Source of the DNA: Methanobrevibacter sp.
GTDB lineage: Archaea; Methanobacteriota; Methanobacteria; Methanobacteriales; Methanobacteriaceae
DNA: 20,830 nt
Direction: 5' to 3'
Assembly: GCA_009777005.1 (NCBI GenBank)
Contig: WRMT01000011.1
Coordinates: forward strand, 1-20,830
The position numbers and the translations under genes are program-made. The notes beneath the pieces are model-generated. The model was not told the origin of the DNA and searched no databases. It saw only the letters and a program-made list of their open reading frames with translations. Below are positions 9,969 through 16,431 of this stretch, one piece after another; position 1 is the first letter of the stretch, and each line of letters opens with the position of its first letter.

Positions 9969-10098
9969 AAGAATAGGGATTGTAAATTTTTCTAATCCTA
10001 ATCACAATATCACATTGATAATGTCGAAACTTGAAAATAATTTGAACTGCCATGTATGTCAGATTTACAAATAAAGCGTTATATTCACTTTGATTCAA
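9967..10098 (-). CDS. possible 43-codon leader ORF upstream of the adhesin
   Basis: A TTG at 10098 is preceded by GGAGG at 8-base spacing and opens 43 codons ending in a TAA at 9969-9967. That stop is embedded in the adhesin's AAGGAGGT ribosome site. Such a layout could couple adhesin translation to translation of the leader. The peptide (begins LNQSEYNALF, ends IYNPYS) has no signal peptide, helix or family I recognise, and it may simply be non-coding leader RNA. The start and stop signals are seen directly; the coupling is inferred. Confidence 0.25.
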   Translation of the reverse strand: MNQSEYNALFVNLTYMAVQIIFKFRHYQCDIVIRIRKIYNPYS

Positions 10099-10109
10099 AT
10101 TTTAATCCT

Positions 10110-10119
10110 CCATATAAAA
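10110..10119 (-). promoter_or_regulatory. possible TATA box for the adhesin transcript
   Basis: The minus strand reads TTTTTATATGG here, the best TATA-like match within 200 bases of the adhesin. If used, transcription would start near 10088, giving a leader of roughly 160 bases and excluding the TTG of the 43-codon ORF. The two readings compete; the sequence alone does not decide. Confidence 0.25.
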
Positions 10120-10350
10120 AATGTGGAAATGTGAAAAAGATAAAACTTTACAACATCAAGAATACAGTTCATAAAAATACATTTTAAACATTAAAAATCA
10201 TTCATAAATAATAAAAACCACAAAATGTAGTTTTTAAAACATATACTCGTTTTAAATTATCATATTAATAGAAAATTCTCTTAATTTTTAAAATTATAAT
10301 CAAAATCTTACTCAACAATCAAGACACTTATACATTATTTCTTACTCAAT

Positions 10351-10544
10351 GATTTGAAAGACATACAATAAAATCCAAAAATTGAGAGACATAACAACAA
10401 AAATCCAAATGTTGAGAAACATAACAACTAAAATCCAAAAATTGAAAGGATATTACATTTATCAAATTTAAAAATCTTTGAATTCAACTAAAATCCAAAA
10501 ATTGAAAGGATATTACATTTATCAAATTTAAAAATCTTTGAATT
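10351..10544. repeat. 30-bp x3 imperfect plus 60-bp x2 exact tandem repeats
   Basis: Three imperfect 30-base units (10351-10380, 10381-10410, 10411-10440) share AAAATCCAAA and a TTGA-A core. They run into a 60-base unit present twice without a mismatch (10425-10484 and 10485-10544). The 60-mer contains the same CAACTAAAATCCAAAAATTG element. It looks like replication-slippage expansion of a 30-bp ancestor. Confidence 0.75.
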
Positions 10545-11262
10545 TCAAAAAACTTGTCATGAATTCAATAGTTAAATTGGTTGAAGTATACAGTTCAATG
10601 AATTGCATCCATAAGATTATAATTATAAATTAATAATATATGACACTTATATAATAATAGAAAATTAATATATAAAAAATTTAAAATATATTTACTTTAA
10701 AAAATATGCGTATACATTTCTATAATAAAACTTAATGATTTATTCTAATTCAAAAATCTTTGACACTTATACAATTAATATAAAATTTATTCATATAATA
10801 TCAAAATTTTATTATAAATATTATATTATTATATACAGTTCTATAGATTTAATATATGATTAAAATTTAAAGAATACTAATAAAAGATAATTATACACTG
10901 ATAAAAAAGTATTCATATATTCTTAAAAATTTTTATACACAGTAATTCTTATATACAGCTCAATAAAAATAATCAAATAATCTATTTATTTTATAATAAT
11001 TAAAATCATTACATTTTCAAATATTTACAATATCATCACCTTAGAGTATAAATAGTTACACAATCTCTATAAAATAGGAATATTATATAAATCTATTTCA
11101 CAAAAATTAATGTAATTATTAAATATGTTCATACATATTAAAATACTTATCGATTTATAAAATTTATTATATTATCATATTTTTCATTAATATTATAAAA
11201 AAATATTATCACATTCAATGCTTAAAGTTTAGAAATTATTTGAAAATTCTTTAATTTTATTT
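10545..11262. other. gene-free AT-rich stretch
   Basis: I see no plausible coding frame or RNA gene. The sequence is extremely A/T-rich. A short motif ATACAG(T/C)TC recurs at 10588, 10833 and 10953, and also at 10162 upstream, always on the plus strand. Another phrase, GACACTTATA, recurs near 10322, 10641 and 10761. These may be residues of older duplications; no function is claimed. Confidence 0.4.
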
Positions 11263-11394
11263 TTATTCAGGTAAAATTGTTTTTTCACATGTAATTCCAA
11301 CTAATTGTCCATTTGTTTTATCAACTAGCTATTCATCAATTGATTTTTCAGTAAAATATTTTTCATCAAGATTTTTATAAAATATTCTTTTAAA
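11263..11394 (-). pseudogene. C-terminal fragment of a decayed gene, family unknown
   Basis: One minus-strand frame reads a protein-like sequence (NLDEKYFTEKSIDE, an in-frame TAG at 11331-11329, then LVDKTNGQLVGITCEKTILP) and ends in TAA at 11263. Its mix of residues, including Gly, Cys, Pro and Asp, contrasts with the Ile/Lys/Asn noise around it, so it is likely the tail of a lost gene. It has no start codon and is cut on its upstream side by the 38-bp repeat. I do not recognise the family. Confidence 0.35.
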
Positions 11395-11483
11395 TTAGAT
11401 AATAATGGATTTTTATAAAATATTCTTTTAAATTAGATAATAATGGATTTTTATAAAATATTCTTTTAAATTAGATAAAAAAG
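11370..11483. repeat. 38-bp tandem repeat, three copies
   Basis: The unit GATTTTTATAAAATATTC followed by TTTTAAATTAGATAATAATG starts at 11370, 11408 and 11446. The copies are identical except at the end of the third. Because 38 is not a multiple of three, the expansion destroys any frame through it. It abuts the gene fragment at 11263-11394. Confidence 0.75.
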
Positions 11484-11689
11484 GATTTTCATCGATTTTT
11501 TCATAAGTCTTAAAGAAAATAGCTTAACTAATGATTATTAAAACATTAATTTATTTTTAAAAAGTGATTTTTATTCATTTAATTTATTAAAATGAATAAA
11601 AACTTCTTATATTCTATTTTATGTTTTTAAAAAACAAAAAAAAACAACAACAACAAAAATAGTTAAATTTAGAATTGAACTTAAAAATA

Positions 11690-11900
11690 AGAAAAAAAGT
11701 AAAAAGATTAGCTCATTCGAACCACATGAAAATATACTCATGTTTTTCACACCAAACACAAATGGATCCTTCATAAAGACCATGTGCTGGCTGTAATTCC
11801 AAATAGCGAGTTTATGATATGATTCAAGAAGACCTAAAATGGTTAAAGAATATCTAACGATGAAGTTTACTTTCAAAGTGATAGATTCCCCAAATTACTA
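11690..11900 (-). pseudogene. possible decayed gene remnant, frame uncertain
   Basis: This block is visibly richer in G and C than its surroundings, as coding DNA is here. On the minus strand one frame is open (about 85 codons, 11619-11876, containing SYHKLAIWNYSQHMVFMKDP) but ends in poly-Lys/Val/Phe noise. A second minus frame, interrupted by TAG, TGA and TAA, reads more like a protein around LELQPAHGLYEGSICVWCEK with a possible C-x-x-C pair. I cannot tell which frame was real or name the family; a lost transposase or zinc-binding protein is possible. Confidence 0.25.
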
Positions 11901-12052
11901 ATTGTCTTAATCACATATTTTAGAAGAAAAAAACCAATTGATATTTATTGGTTTCAAAGCAAAAAAACTGGAAATAAGTGATTTAAATGAAAAATAACTA
12001 ACTATATTTAATGCCAAATTTTATTTGTTATAAATGTTTAAGTAAAATAATA

Positions 12053-12201
12053 GCTAAAAAAACCAATTTTATAGTAACAAATAATACACCTGGAAATGGA
12101 TGTATCTTTTCAGTAGCTATTGTCACTTTTATGGTTAAAGTAATAATATAAATGTTTCAATAGAAAAATTATTTGATTATGAAGAATTAGCTAATAGCTA
12201 A
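12053..12201 (+). pseudogene. thiD: frameshifted thiD C-terminal fragment
   Basis: In one frame the sequence reads NNTPGNGCIFSVAIVTFMVK, matching NTHGSGCTFSAAIVAFMVK of the intact ThiD (199-217). That frame then hits TAA at 12149. In the next frame it continues NVSIEKLFDYEELANS, matching the following ThiD stretch (MTSIKKSFDYVEIA). The anion-hole loop is recognisable, but the N-terminal four-fifths are missing and the end is truncated, so it cannot encode a kinase. It lies 82 bases upstream of the small membrane gene and mirrors the thiD locus on the left. Confidence 0.75.
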
Positions 12202-12283
12202 TAGTTAATAACTAATAGTTAATTATTTATTATTTGTTTAATGCTTGTTGAAATAAGACATTAAGATTTAGGAGATGTAATTT

Positions 12284-12496
12284 ATGGACAATATATTTTT
12301 TTTAACTGCTATAATAATCGTAATTCCAATAATTGGAGTTTTAATAACAATCTCATATTATATAGCAAAATATATTACAAAAAAAGCCGTGGAAAAAGGA
12401 ATAATTGACTATACAAAGTTCCCCTTCATAGTATTTTCAACATTCTCTCTTTTATTGTTAGCTATATCTTTAACACTTCAATATCTTCTTTTATAG
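12284..12496 (+). CDS. small two-helix membrane protein, unknown function
   Basis: A 70-residue protein with two hydrophobic segments, about 4-28 (FFLTAIIIVIPIIGVLITIS) and about 47-69 (PFIVFSTFSLLLLAISLTLQ), separated by a basic, polar loop (KYITKKAVEKG). It is probably a double-spanning membrane protein. The start is well supported: AGGAG ends about 9 bases before the ATG. I do not recognise a family. A decayed copy of its first codons lies behind thiD at 1204-1280, so it was once a regular neighbour of thiD. Confidence 0.7.
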   Translation: MDNIFFLTAIIIVIPIIGVLITISYYIAKYITKKAVEKGIIDYTKFPFIVFSTFSLLLLAISLTLQYLLL

Positions 12497-12529
12497 GAAA
12501 AAATATAATTTGAAAAGACTTGTGATAAA

Positions 12530-12696
12530 ATGAATTTCAAAGGTTTAATAGAAATACTTGAAAAAAAGGATAACTAAATATTCAGAATTATTAAAAAAGA
12601 AAAAAAAAGAAAAAAATAGATTTTGATGGAAAATAATCCATTAAAATAGAGATGATTAAAGTTAATGAAGATGACTTTGAAATGGGGGACATGTAA
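12530..12696 (+). pseudogene. possible remnant of a plus-strand gene
   Basis: An ATG at 12530 opens 15 codons (MNFKGLIEILEKKDN) that look like a genuine protein start and then stop. Another frame continues KYSELLKKK, and a later one reads MIKVNEDDFEMGDM to a stop at 12696. This reads as a shredded gene. The first residues faintly recall the N-terminus of UbiD-type decarboxylases, but 15 residues are too few to claim it. Between 12697 and 12879 I see nothing else. Confidence 0.25.
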
Positions 12697-12879
12697 ACTA
12701 AAATTTAAAAAAGAAAAAACATAATATGCAAATATGATGTGGGGAGATAGGAGTATTATATTTTACCATAAAAAAAAGAAGATTTAAAAAATCACAATTT
12801 TGATAATGGATGGTTTATTCTCCAATGCTGTTGATACTATTTATCTTAAAGTTTTAAATTACTATTTTTCAACATAAGT

Positions 12880-13374
12880 TTATTTAAATGTATCATTAGA
12901 AAGTAACATCTTATTTGGGTCAATTGCTGAGACAATAACAACAATTGTTTTACCTATTTTAAAGTAGTCCCTGTTCCTTGCTGGAATTTGAAACAGTGCT
13001 TTTGTTTCATAAGAAGAACCATCCTCATGTTTTACTTCTAAAACCAAGCCAAAATCTGTAAAATCTCCTCGATTTCTCCCTCCTACTCTTCTTGTGAAAG
13101 AATGTTGTTCATAAATATCCATGATAACTGCTTCTGATTTATAGCTTTTAGAAAATGCTTTAACATCTGTCGAAGAAGATTTCCAAGAAGACAAGATTGC
13201 CAAAATAAACAATGAAGGTATAAATATAGCAATCAAGGATAAAAAGATACTCAAAAAAGTATCATTTACATTATGCCATATCATACTAATTCCTGCATAC
13301 ATGGCATAAACCATGATAATAATCAATGCAGAAAAAAATATTCCAATCACTATATTTTCTTTATTTAAAATCAT
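12880..13374 (-). CDS. two-helix membrane protein with C-terminal beta domain (paralog 1)
   Basis: A 164-residue protein with two membrane helices (about residues 7-29 and 38-62) and a soluble C-terminal domain: SEAVIMDI, GLVLEVKHEDGSSYET, then FKIGKTIVVIVSAIDPNK. This strand pattern (x-V-x-D-I ... L-x-L-E-V ... D-G-x-x-Y ... G-x-x-V-x-V-x-x-D-P) resembles small DUF3592-like beta domains tethered to membranes; the exact family is not certain. The Met at 13374 was chosen over the Met at 13392. It aligns with the neighbour's start and has GAGGT five bases upstream, whereas 13392 has no ribosome site. It follows its paralog with a 192-base gap. Function unknown. Confidence 0.75.
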   Translation of the reverse strand: MILNKENIVIGIFFSALIIIMVYAMYAGISMIWHNVNDTFLSIFLSLIAIFIPSLFILAILSSWKSSSTDVKAFSKSYKSEAVIMDIYEQHSFTRRVGGRNRGDFTDFGLVLEVKHEDGSSYETKALFQIPARNRDYFKIGKTIVVIVSAIDPNKMLLSNDTFK

Positions 13375-13566
13375 TTTAACCTCATTTTTCATTATTATAT
13401 TTATTTATGTATTAAAATTCAAGAGTTAAACTATTTTTTAAGAATTTCAAAGACTTAGTGAGATAAAAACAATGATTTTCCCTGGAATTTCACTACTAAA
13501 CCCAAGAAATATACATGTCCAAAAATATTTTCCATCCCTTTCTTTTTCATATTTCCGACATAAATT

Positions 13567-14040
13567 TTATTTAAATGTGTCATCAGACACTCGTACTTTA
13601 TTAGAATCATTAGCTGAGACATCAACAATAATCGTTTTGCCAATTTTAAATTGATCCATATTTCTTATCGGAGTTCGAAAATATGCATTGGTTTTGTACG
13701 AAGAACCATCCGTGTGCTTTATTTCCAAAACCAGGTCAAAACTTACATAACCTCCTCCTCTGGAAATTTTTCGCATGGCAATATCGACGATAAGTGCTTC
13801 TGATTTGTAACCTTCAGAAAATCCTTTAGTATCTGGAAAAGATAATTTCATAGCATATACTATGGAAAAAATTGCCAACAAAGGAAAAATTATGGTAATC
13901 GACAATAAAAAATACTTCAAAATAGTATCATCCACATAATACCATATCATGTTAAGACCTGCATACATCATATAAACTAGGACAGCAGTTAGGACAAAAA
14001 ATAATATTCCAATCATTATTTTTTCTTTATCTATAATCAT
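13567..14040 (-). CDS. two-helix membrane protein with C-terminal beta domain (paralog 2)
   Basis: A 157-residue protein clearly related along its whole length to the gene just downstream: the same N-terminal (M-I-x-x-K-E-x-I-x-I-G), the same two membrane helices, and a C-terminal domain with YKSEALIVDI, FDLVLEIKHTDGSSYKTNAY, RNMDQFKIGKTI and a shared -DTFK end. The ATG at 14040 has AAGGAG five bases upstream. The pair arose by tandem duplication. The paralogs differ mainly in the loop between the first two strands of the soluble domain (basic RRVGGRNRG in paralog 1, a short RKISRGGG here), which would be the place to look for different partners. No catalytic motif is visible; function unknown. 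Confidence 0.78.
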   Translation of the reverse strand: MIIDKEKIMIGILFFVLTAVLVYMMYAGLNMIWYYVDDTILKYFLLSITIIFPLLAIFSIVYAMKLSFPDTKGFSEGYKSEALIVDIAMRKISRGGGYVSFDLVLEIKHTDGSSYKTNAYFRTPIRNMDQFKIGKTIIVDVSANDSNKVRVSDDTFK

Positions 14041-14334
14041 TTTAACTCCTTATTGTTTTATTTTTTCATGCTGAGTAATTGAGGATATCATATTATTATG
14101 GGAATAAAGCAAGTGTGTTAAATGAAAAATAAAAATAAAACAATCACCTAACACAGACACAAACACAAACTTAAATCCACAATTCAAAAAAAAGACACAC
14201 CCCAGATCATAATCATGAAAACTCCTTAATTTATCAGCTGTGACAAGATCGGCACTTTTTTCCTGTTATTACTTGTTTTGATGCCATTGATTCCTGTGTT
14301 ATCATTAAGAAGTGTCCTTTTTTTTTATCTTATT
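14041..14334 (-). other. gap with two short SD-led ORFs, probably remnants
   Basis: The minus strand contains a 23-codon ORF (14305-14234, ends GKKCRSCHS, with a C-x-x-C-H) and a 10-codon ORF (14216-14184) preceded by AAGGAG at good spacing. A second frame across the same DNA reads ADLVTADKLRSFHDYDLG, also protein-like. This mixed picture suggests a decayed gene rather than functional peptides. The 15-base phrase ATTGATTCCTGTGTT at 14286-14300 recurs at 18262-18276 just upstream of the acyl-CoA synthetase. Confidence 0.25.
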
Positions 14335-14723
14335 CTAATGTATTCTGACTATTCCTTTTTTATTGTCAAAATCTTCATCAAAACTAACTATTTCATGTAT
14401 TTTTAATTTTTCCATGATTGCCATAATTGTACAATCAGAATAACCAATAGTTCCATCATATTTTACAGATATTCTTATTGCATTTTCATATATTTCTCTA
14501 GTTTCATTGTACACTCTGTGTGTATTGATTAATATTTTATAAAGCTCTTTTATTTGTTTTCCATTGAATAAACCTGTTAATCCATTTAATGTTTCTGCTA
14601 TTACTACATTAGATATTACTTTTTCAGCATGTTTAACTTTGGGCATTAAAGTAATGCGTTATTGTGCCATTGGTCTTTGTTATTTACTATTGCAAGTAAA
14701 TAAGACGTGTCTATAAAAATCAG
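14335..14723 (-). pseudogene. vapC: VapC-like PIN-domain toxin, frameshifted
   Basis: PIN-domain ribonucleases of this kind cleave RNA with four acidic residues. All the parts are present but split over two frames. The first piece (14723-14646, LIFIDTSYLLAIVNNKDQWH) holds the first catalytic Asp and ends at a TAA. The second (ATG at 14646, 103 codons) holds VIAETLNGL, GYSDCTIMAIM and IVSFDEDFD with the other acidic residues. Joined they give about 128 residues, normal for VapC. The start position is CTG, not ATG, three bases after the antitoxin stop. Stop and restart overlap as TAATG. Most simply the toxin is inactive; reinitiation could only make a protein lacking the first catalytic Asp. 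Confidence 0.78.
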
Positions 14724-14726
14724 TAG

Positions 14727-15026
14727 CTAAACTCCTCTTCCCTGTCCTTTTCTTTTTAATTCCATTGCATTTGCATCTTTACTTATCATTCCAATCATGT
14801 CTTCAAATTCATGTTTATCTTTTGTTTTTCCTAGATTAATTGTAGAACTATCAAATTGCATAGTTTCAATTTGATTTTTTAGAATATTTTCATTATTAAG
14901 ACCCTTTTGCAAGTAATCCTTTATTATTTCTGTTTGTGTAGTTTCTTTTTCCAAAGCCACTCTTTTTATTTGTTTAATAATGTTTTTATCTAAAATTAAT
15001 GTTGTTCTAATTTTCTGATTTTGCAT
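14727..15026 (-). CDS. vapB: VapB-like ribbon-helix-helix antitoxin
   Basis: A 99-residue antitoxin. The N-terminal ribbon-helix-helix DNA-binding domain is clear (RTTLILDKNIIKQIKRVALE, then KETTQTEIIKDYLQKGL, about residues 7-45): one basic strand and two helices, dimeric in this fold. The C-terminal half (acidic then KRKGQGRGV) would be the toxin-binding tail. The ATG has GAGGG seven bases upstream. The gene is followed after three bases by the broken PIN toxin. The promoter contains a perfect palindrome, fitting autoregulation. With the toxin damaged, this may be an orphan antitoxin kept for its repressor role or for neutralising related toxins elsewhere. Confidence 0.85.
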   Translation of the reverse strand: MQNQKIRTTLILDKNIIKQIKRVALEKETTQTEIIKDYLQKGLNNENILKNQIETMQFDSSTINLGKTKDKHEFEDMIGMISKDANAMELKRKGQGRGV

Positions 15027-15043
15027 GTAATTACCCTCTTTAA

Positions 15044-15063
15044 ATAGTAATATATATTACTAT
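15044..15063. promoter_or_regulatory. 20-bp perfect palindrome, probable antitoxin operator
   Basis: ATAGTAATATATATTACTAT equals its own reverse complement over 20 bases. It lies 18 bases upstream of the antitoxin start, between the TATA box and the Shine-Dalgarno, where the transcript should begin. Ribbon-helix-helix antitoxins bind such inverted repeats to repress their own operon. The palindrome is seen; the binding is inferred. Confidence 0.65.
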
Positions 15064-15073
15064 ATTGCTATAA

Positions 15074-15081
15074 TATATAAA
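15074..15081 (-). promoter_or_regulatory. TATA box of the toxin-antitoxin operon
   Basis: The minus strand reads TTTATATA, preceded by an A-rich AATTAAAA that could serve as the TFB element. Initiation about 25 bases downstream would fall inside the palindrome at 15044-15063. Confidence 0.55.
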
Positions 15082-15110
15082 TTTTAATTATAAAAATGTC
15101 ACTGTTAAAG

Positions 15111-15383
15111 TCAACTGCTTGAAAACATTAAATTTTCCATTAATTGGTAGAAAATATGAGTTAATGAGGTGTGTTTTTCAAGATTATCAACATTTATTTC
15201 TATTTTTTTTACCTTCATCATTTTATTGTTTAATTTTTGCAGTTTTTTCCCAAATTGACAATCTTCAACTTTCAATTCAAGCTTCTCATTTTCAGTAAAA
15301 CGTGATTCTTTAATAGTTTTTCCTTTAATTTATTCAAATATTGATTTTGACAATGTATTGTTACAGTTATCATACACTATTCC
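15111..15383 (-). pseudogene. 91-codon gene remnant with in-frame stop, family unknown
   Basis: One frame runs from 15383 to a TGA at 15111, broken by a single TAA at 15332-15330. Before the break it reads GIVYDNCNNTLSKSIFE. After it come KGKTIKESRFTENEKLELKV and VEDCQFGKKLQKLNN, ending QLMENLMFSSS. The residue mix and long frame in A/T-rich DNA mark it as the C-terminal part of a former gene. There is no start codon with a ribosome site. I do not recognise it. It is immediately upstream of the toxin-antitoxin promoter. Confidence 0.5.
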
Positions 15384-15483
15384 TCATAAATAAAATGAAT
15401 GATAATTTACACTCATAATTAAACATATAACCTTATTTTATTATATTAATATATACTAAAATTATTAGCTTAAAATGACTCAT

Positions 15484-15654
15484 ATTTAAATATTTCAAGT
15501 CAAATATCTTTAAAAAAGCATAGGGGTGAAAAAAGGTAGGATTTAAATATTTCAAGTCAAATATCTTTAAAAAAGCATAGGGGTGAAAAAAGGTAGGATT
15601 TAAATATTTCAAGTCAAATATCTTTAAAAAAGCATAGGGGTGAAAAAAGGTAGG
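15484..15654. repeat. 57-bp perfect tandem triplication
   Basis: Three copies without a mismatch start at 15484, 15541 and 15598, and a partial fourth starts at 15655. Each unit holds ATTTCAAGTC near its left end and GCATAGGGGTGAAAAAAGG near its right end, a rare G-run in this A/T-rich DNA. Perfect identity implies recent expansion or selection. An open minus frame crosses it only because 57 is divisible by three. Confidence 0.9.
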
Positions 15655-15715
15655 ATTTAAATAATGATAATAAAAATTAATTTTCACTTTAAAAAATCTT
15701 TAGCTATTTTTAAAA

Positions 15716-15992
15716 TATAGTGGTTTGCAAAATTAATTTTATTTTATTTAATAAATTATTGGAATCTTTAAAATTTATAATTTTATTTAAATTATTTTAT
15801 TTAATAAAATAATGAGTAATATAATTTATTTTTATAAAAAATATTATTAAAAATAGAATTATTAAAATTAAATAAATTATAATAAGTTATAGCATGTTTC
15901 AATTTTTATGCAGATTTTTTAAATATATATATTTTCCAAAAAATTTGTTCAAAATTTGGATTTTCATGAAAATAAATTTACAAACCACTATA
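15716..15992. mobile_element. probable MITE with terminal inverted repeats
   Basis: The left end TATAGTGGTTTGCAAAATTA and the reverse complement of the right end, TATAGTGGTTTGTAAATTTA, match over the first 12 bases and at about 21 of 25. The element is 277 bp, extremely A/T-rich and without any ORF. The termini begin with TA, as expected if the target TA was duplicated, the habit of IS630/Tc1-type elements. This makes a non-autonomous miniature element likely; no transposase is in the window. Confidence 0.6.
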
Positions 15993-16076
15993 AATAAAAA
16001 TATCCTTTTTTTAACTTTAAAAACATGATTTTTAAATAAAGATTAATATAATATTCATATTAAAAAATAAATTAAA

Positions 16077-16293
16077 TTTGTATGTTTATTAGGAAATTAA
16101 TTACGTTTTTATGGAAAAATTTGTTGGATTTGTATGTTTATTAGGAAATTAATTTTGTTTTTATGGAAAGATTAGTTGGATTTGTATGTTTATTAGGAAA
16201 TTAATTTTGTTTTTATGGAAAAATTTGTTGGGTTTGTATGTTTATTAGGAAATTAATTTTGTTTTTATGGAAAAATTTGTTGGGTTTGTATGT
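16077..16293. repeat. 52-bp tandem repeat, four copies
   Basis: TTTGTATGTTTATTAGGAAA recurs with an exact 52-base period; its TATG falls at 16081, 16133, 16185 and 16237, and a partial copy starts at 16289. Differences are single bases (for example ACG/TTG and GGATTTG/GGGTTTG). It lies about 140 bases beyond the stop of the acyl-CoA synthetase. No coding frame or known site is apparent. Confidence 0.85.
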
Positions 16294-16389
16294 AAGTTAA
16301 AAAATTAATAAAAATTATATGAAAAAATAAATAAATTTTTCATTTAAAAATTTATAAATATTGTAAAAATAAGTTTTACACTAAAATAT

Positions 16390-16406
16390 AGAGAAGAAAT
16401 TTCTCT
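16390..16406 (-). terminator. possible hairpin behind the acyl-CoA synthetase
   Basis: On the minus strand AGAGAA, a five-base loop and TTCTCT form a perfect six-base-pair stem about 26 bases after the stop codon. A T-rich tract (ATATTTTAGTG, then TTATTTTTA) follows. The stem is weak; archaeal termination mainly needs the T-tract. Confidence 0.35.
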
Positions 16407-16431
16407 TTTCCTGTTTATTAATCCATTTAGA

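Noticed and set aside
10351..10544. CRISPR array
   Set aside because: The 30/60-base periodicity and ATTGAAAG-like ends are suggestive. However, the would-be spacers in the 60-bp copies are identical to each other, the 30-bp units have no spacers, and no cas gene is near.
11619..11876. 85-residue intact protein
   Set aside because: The C-terminal third is poly-Phe/Leu/Val from an A-rich plus strand, no ribosome site precedes the Met, and an alternative frame looks more protein-like, so it is treated only as a remnant.
13455..13643. 62-codon minus-strand ORF
   Set aside because: It overlaps the 3' end of the 157-residue membrane gene in another frame and lacks start signals.
14184..14216. 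10-codon peptide with a strong Shine-Dalgarno
   Set aside because: It is too short to support, and the surrounding frames look like a decayed gene.
14644..14723. programmed frameshift in the PIN toxin
   Set aside because: There is no heptameric slippery sequence or downstream stem at the junction, and the start codon is also abnormal. Decay is the simpler reading.
15433..15687. 84-residue protein on the minus strand with a 19-residue repeat
   Set aside because: The frame is open only because the 57-bp DNA repeat is a multiple of three. There is no ribosome site and the residues are low-complexity aromatic.
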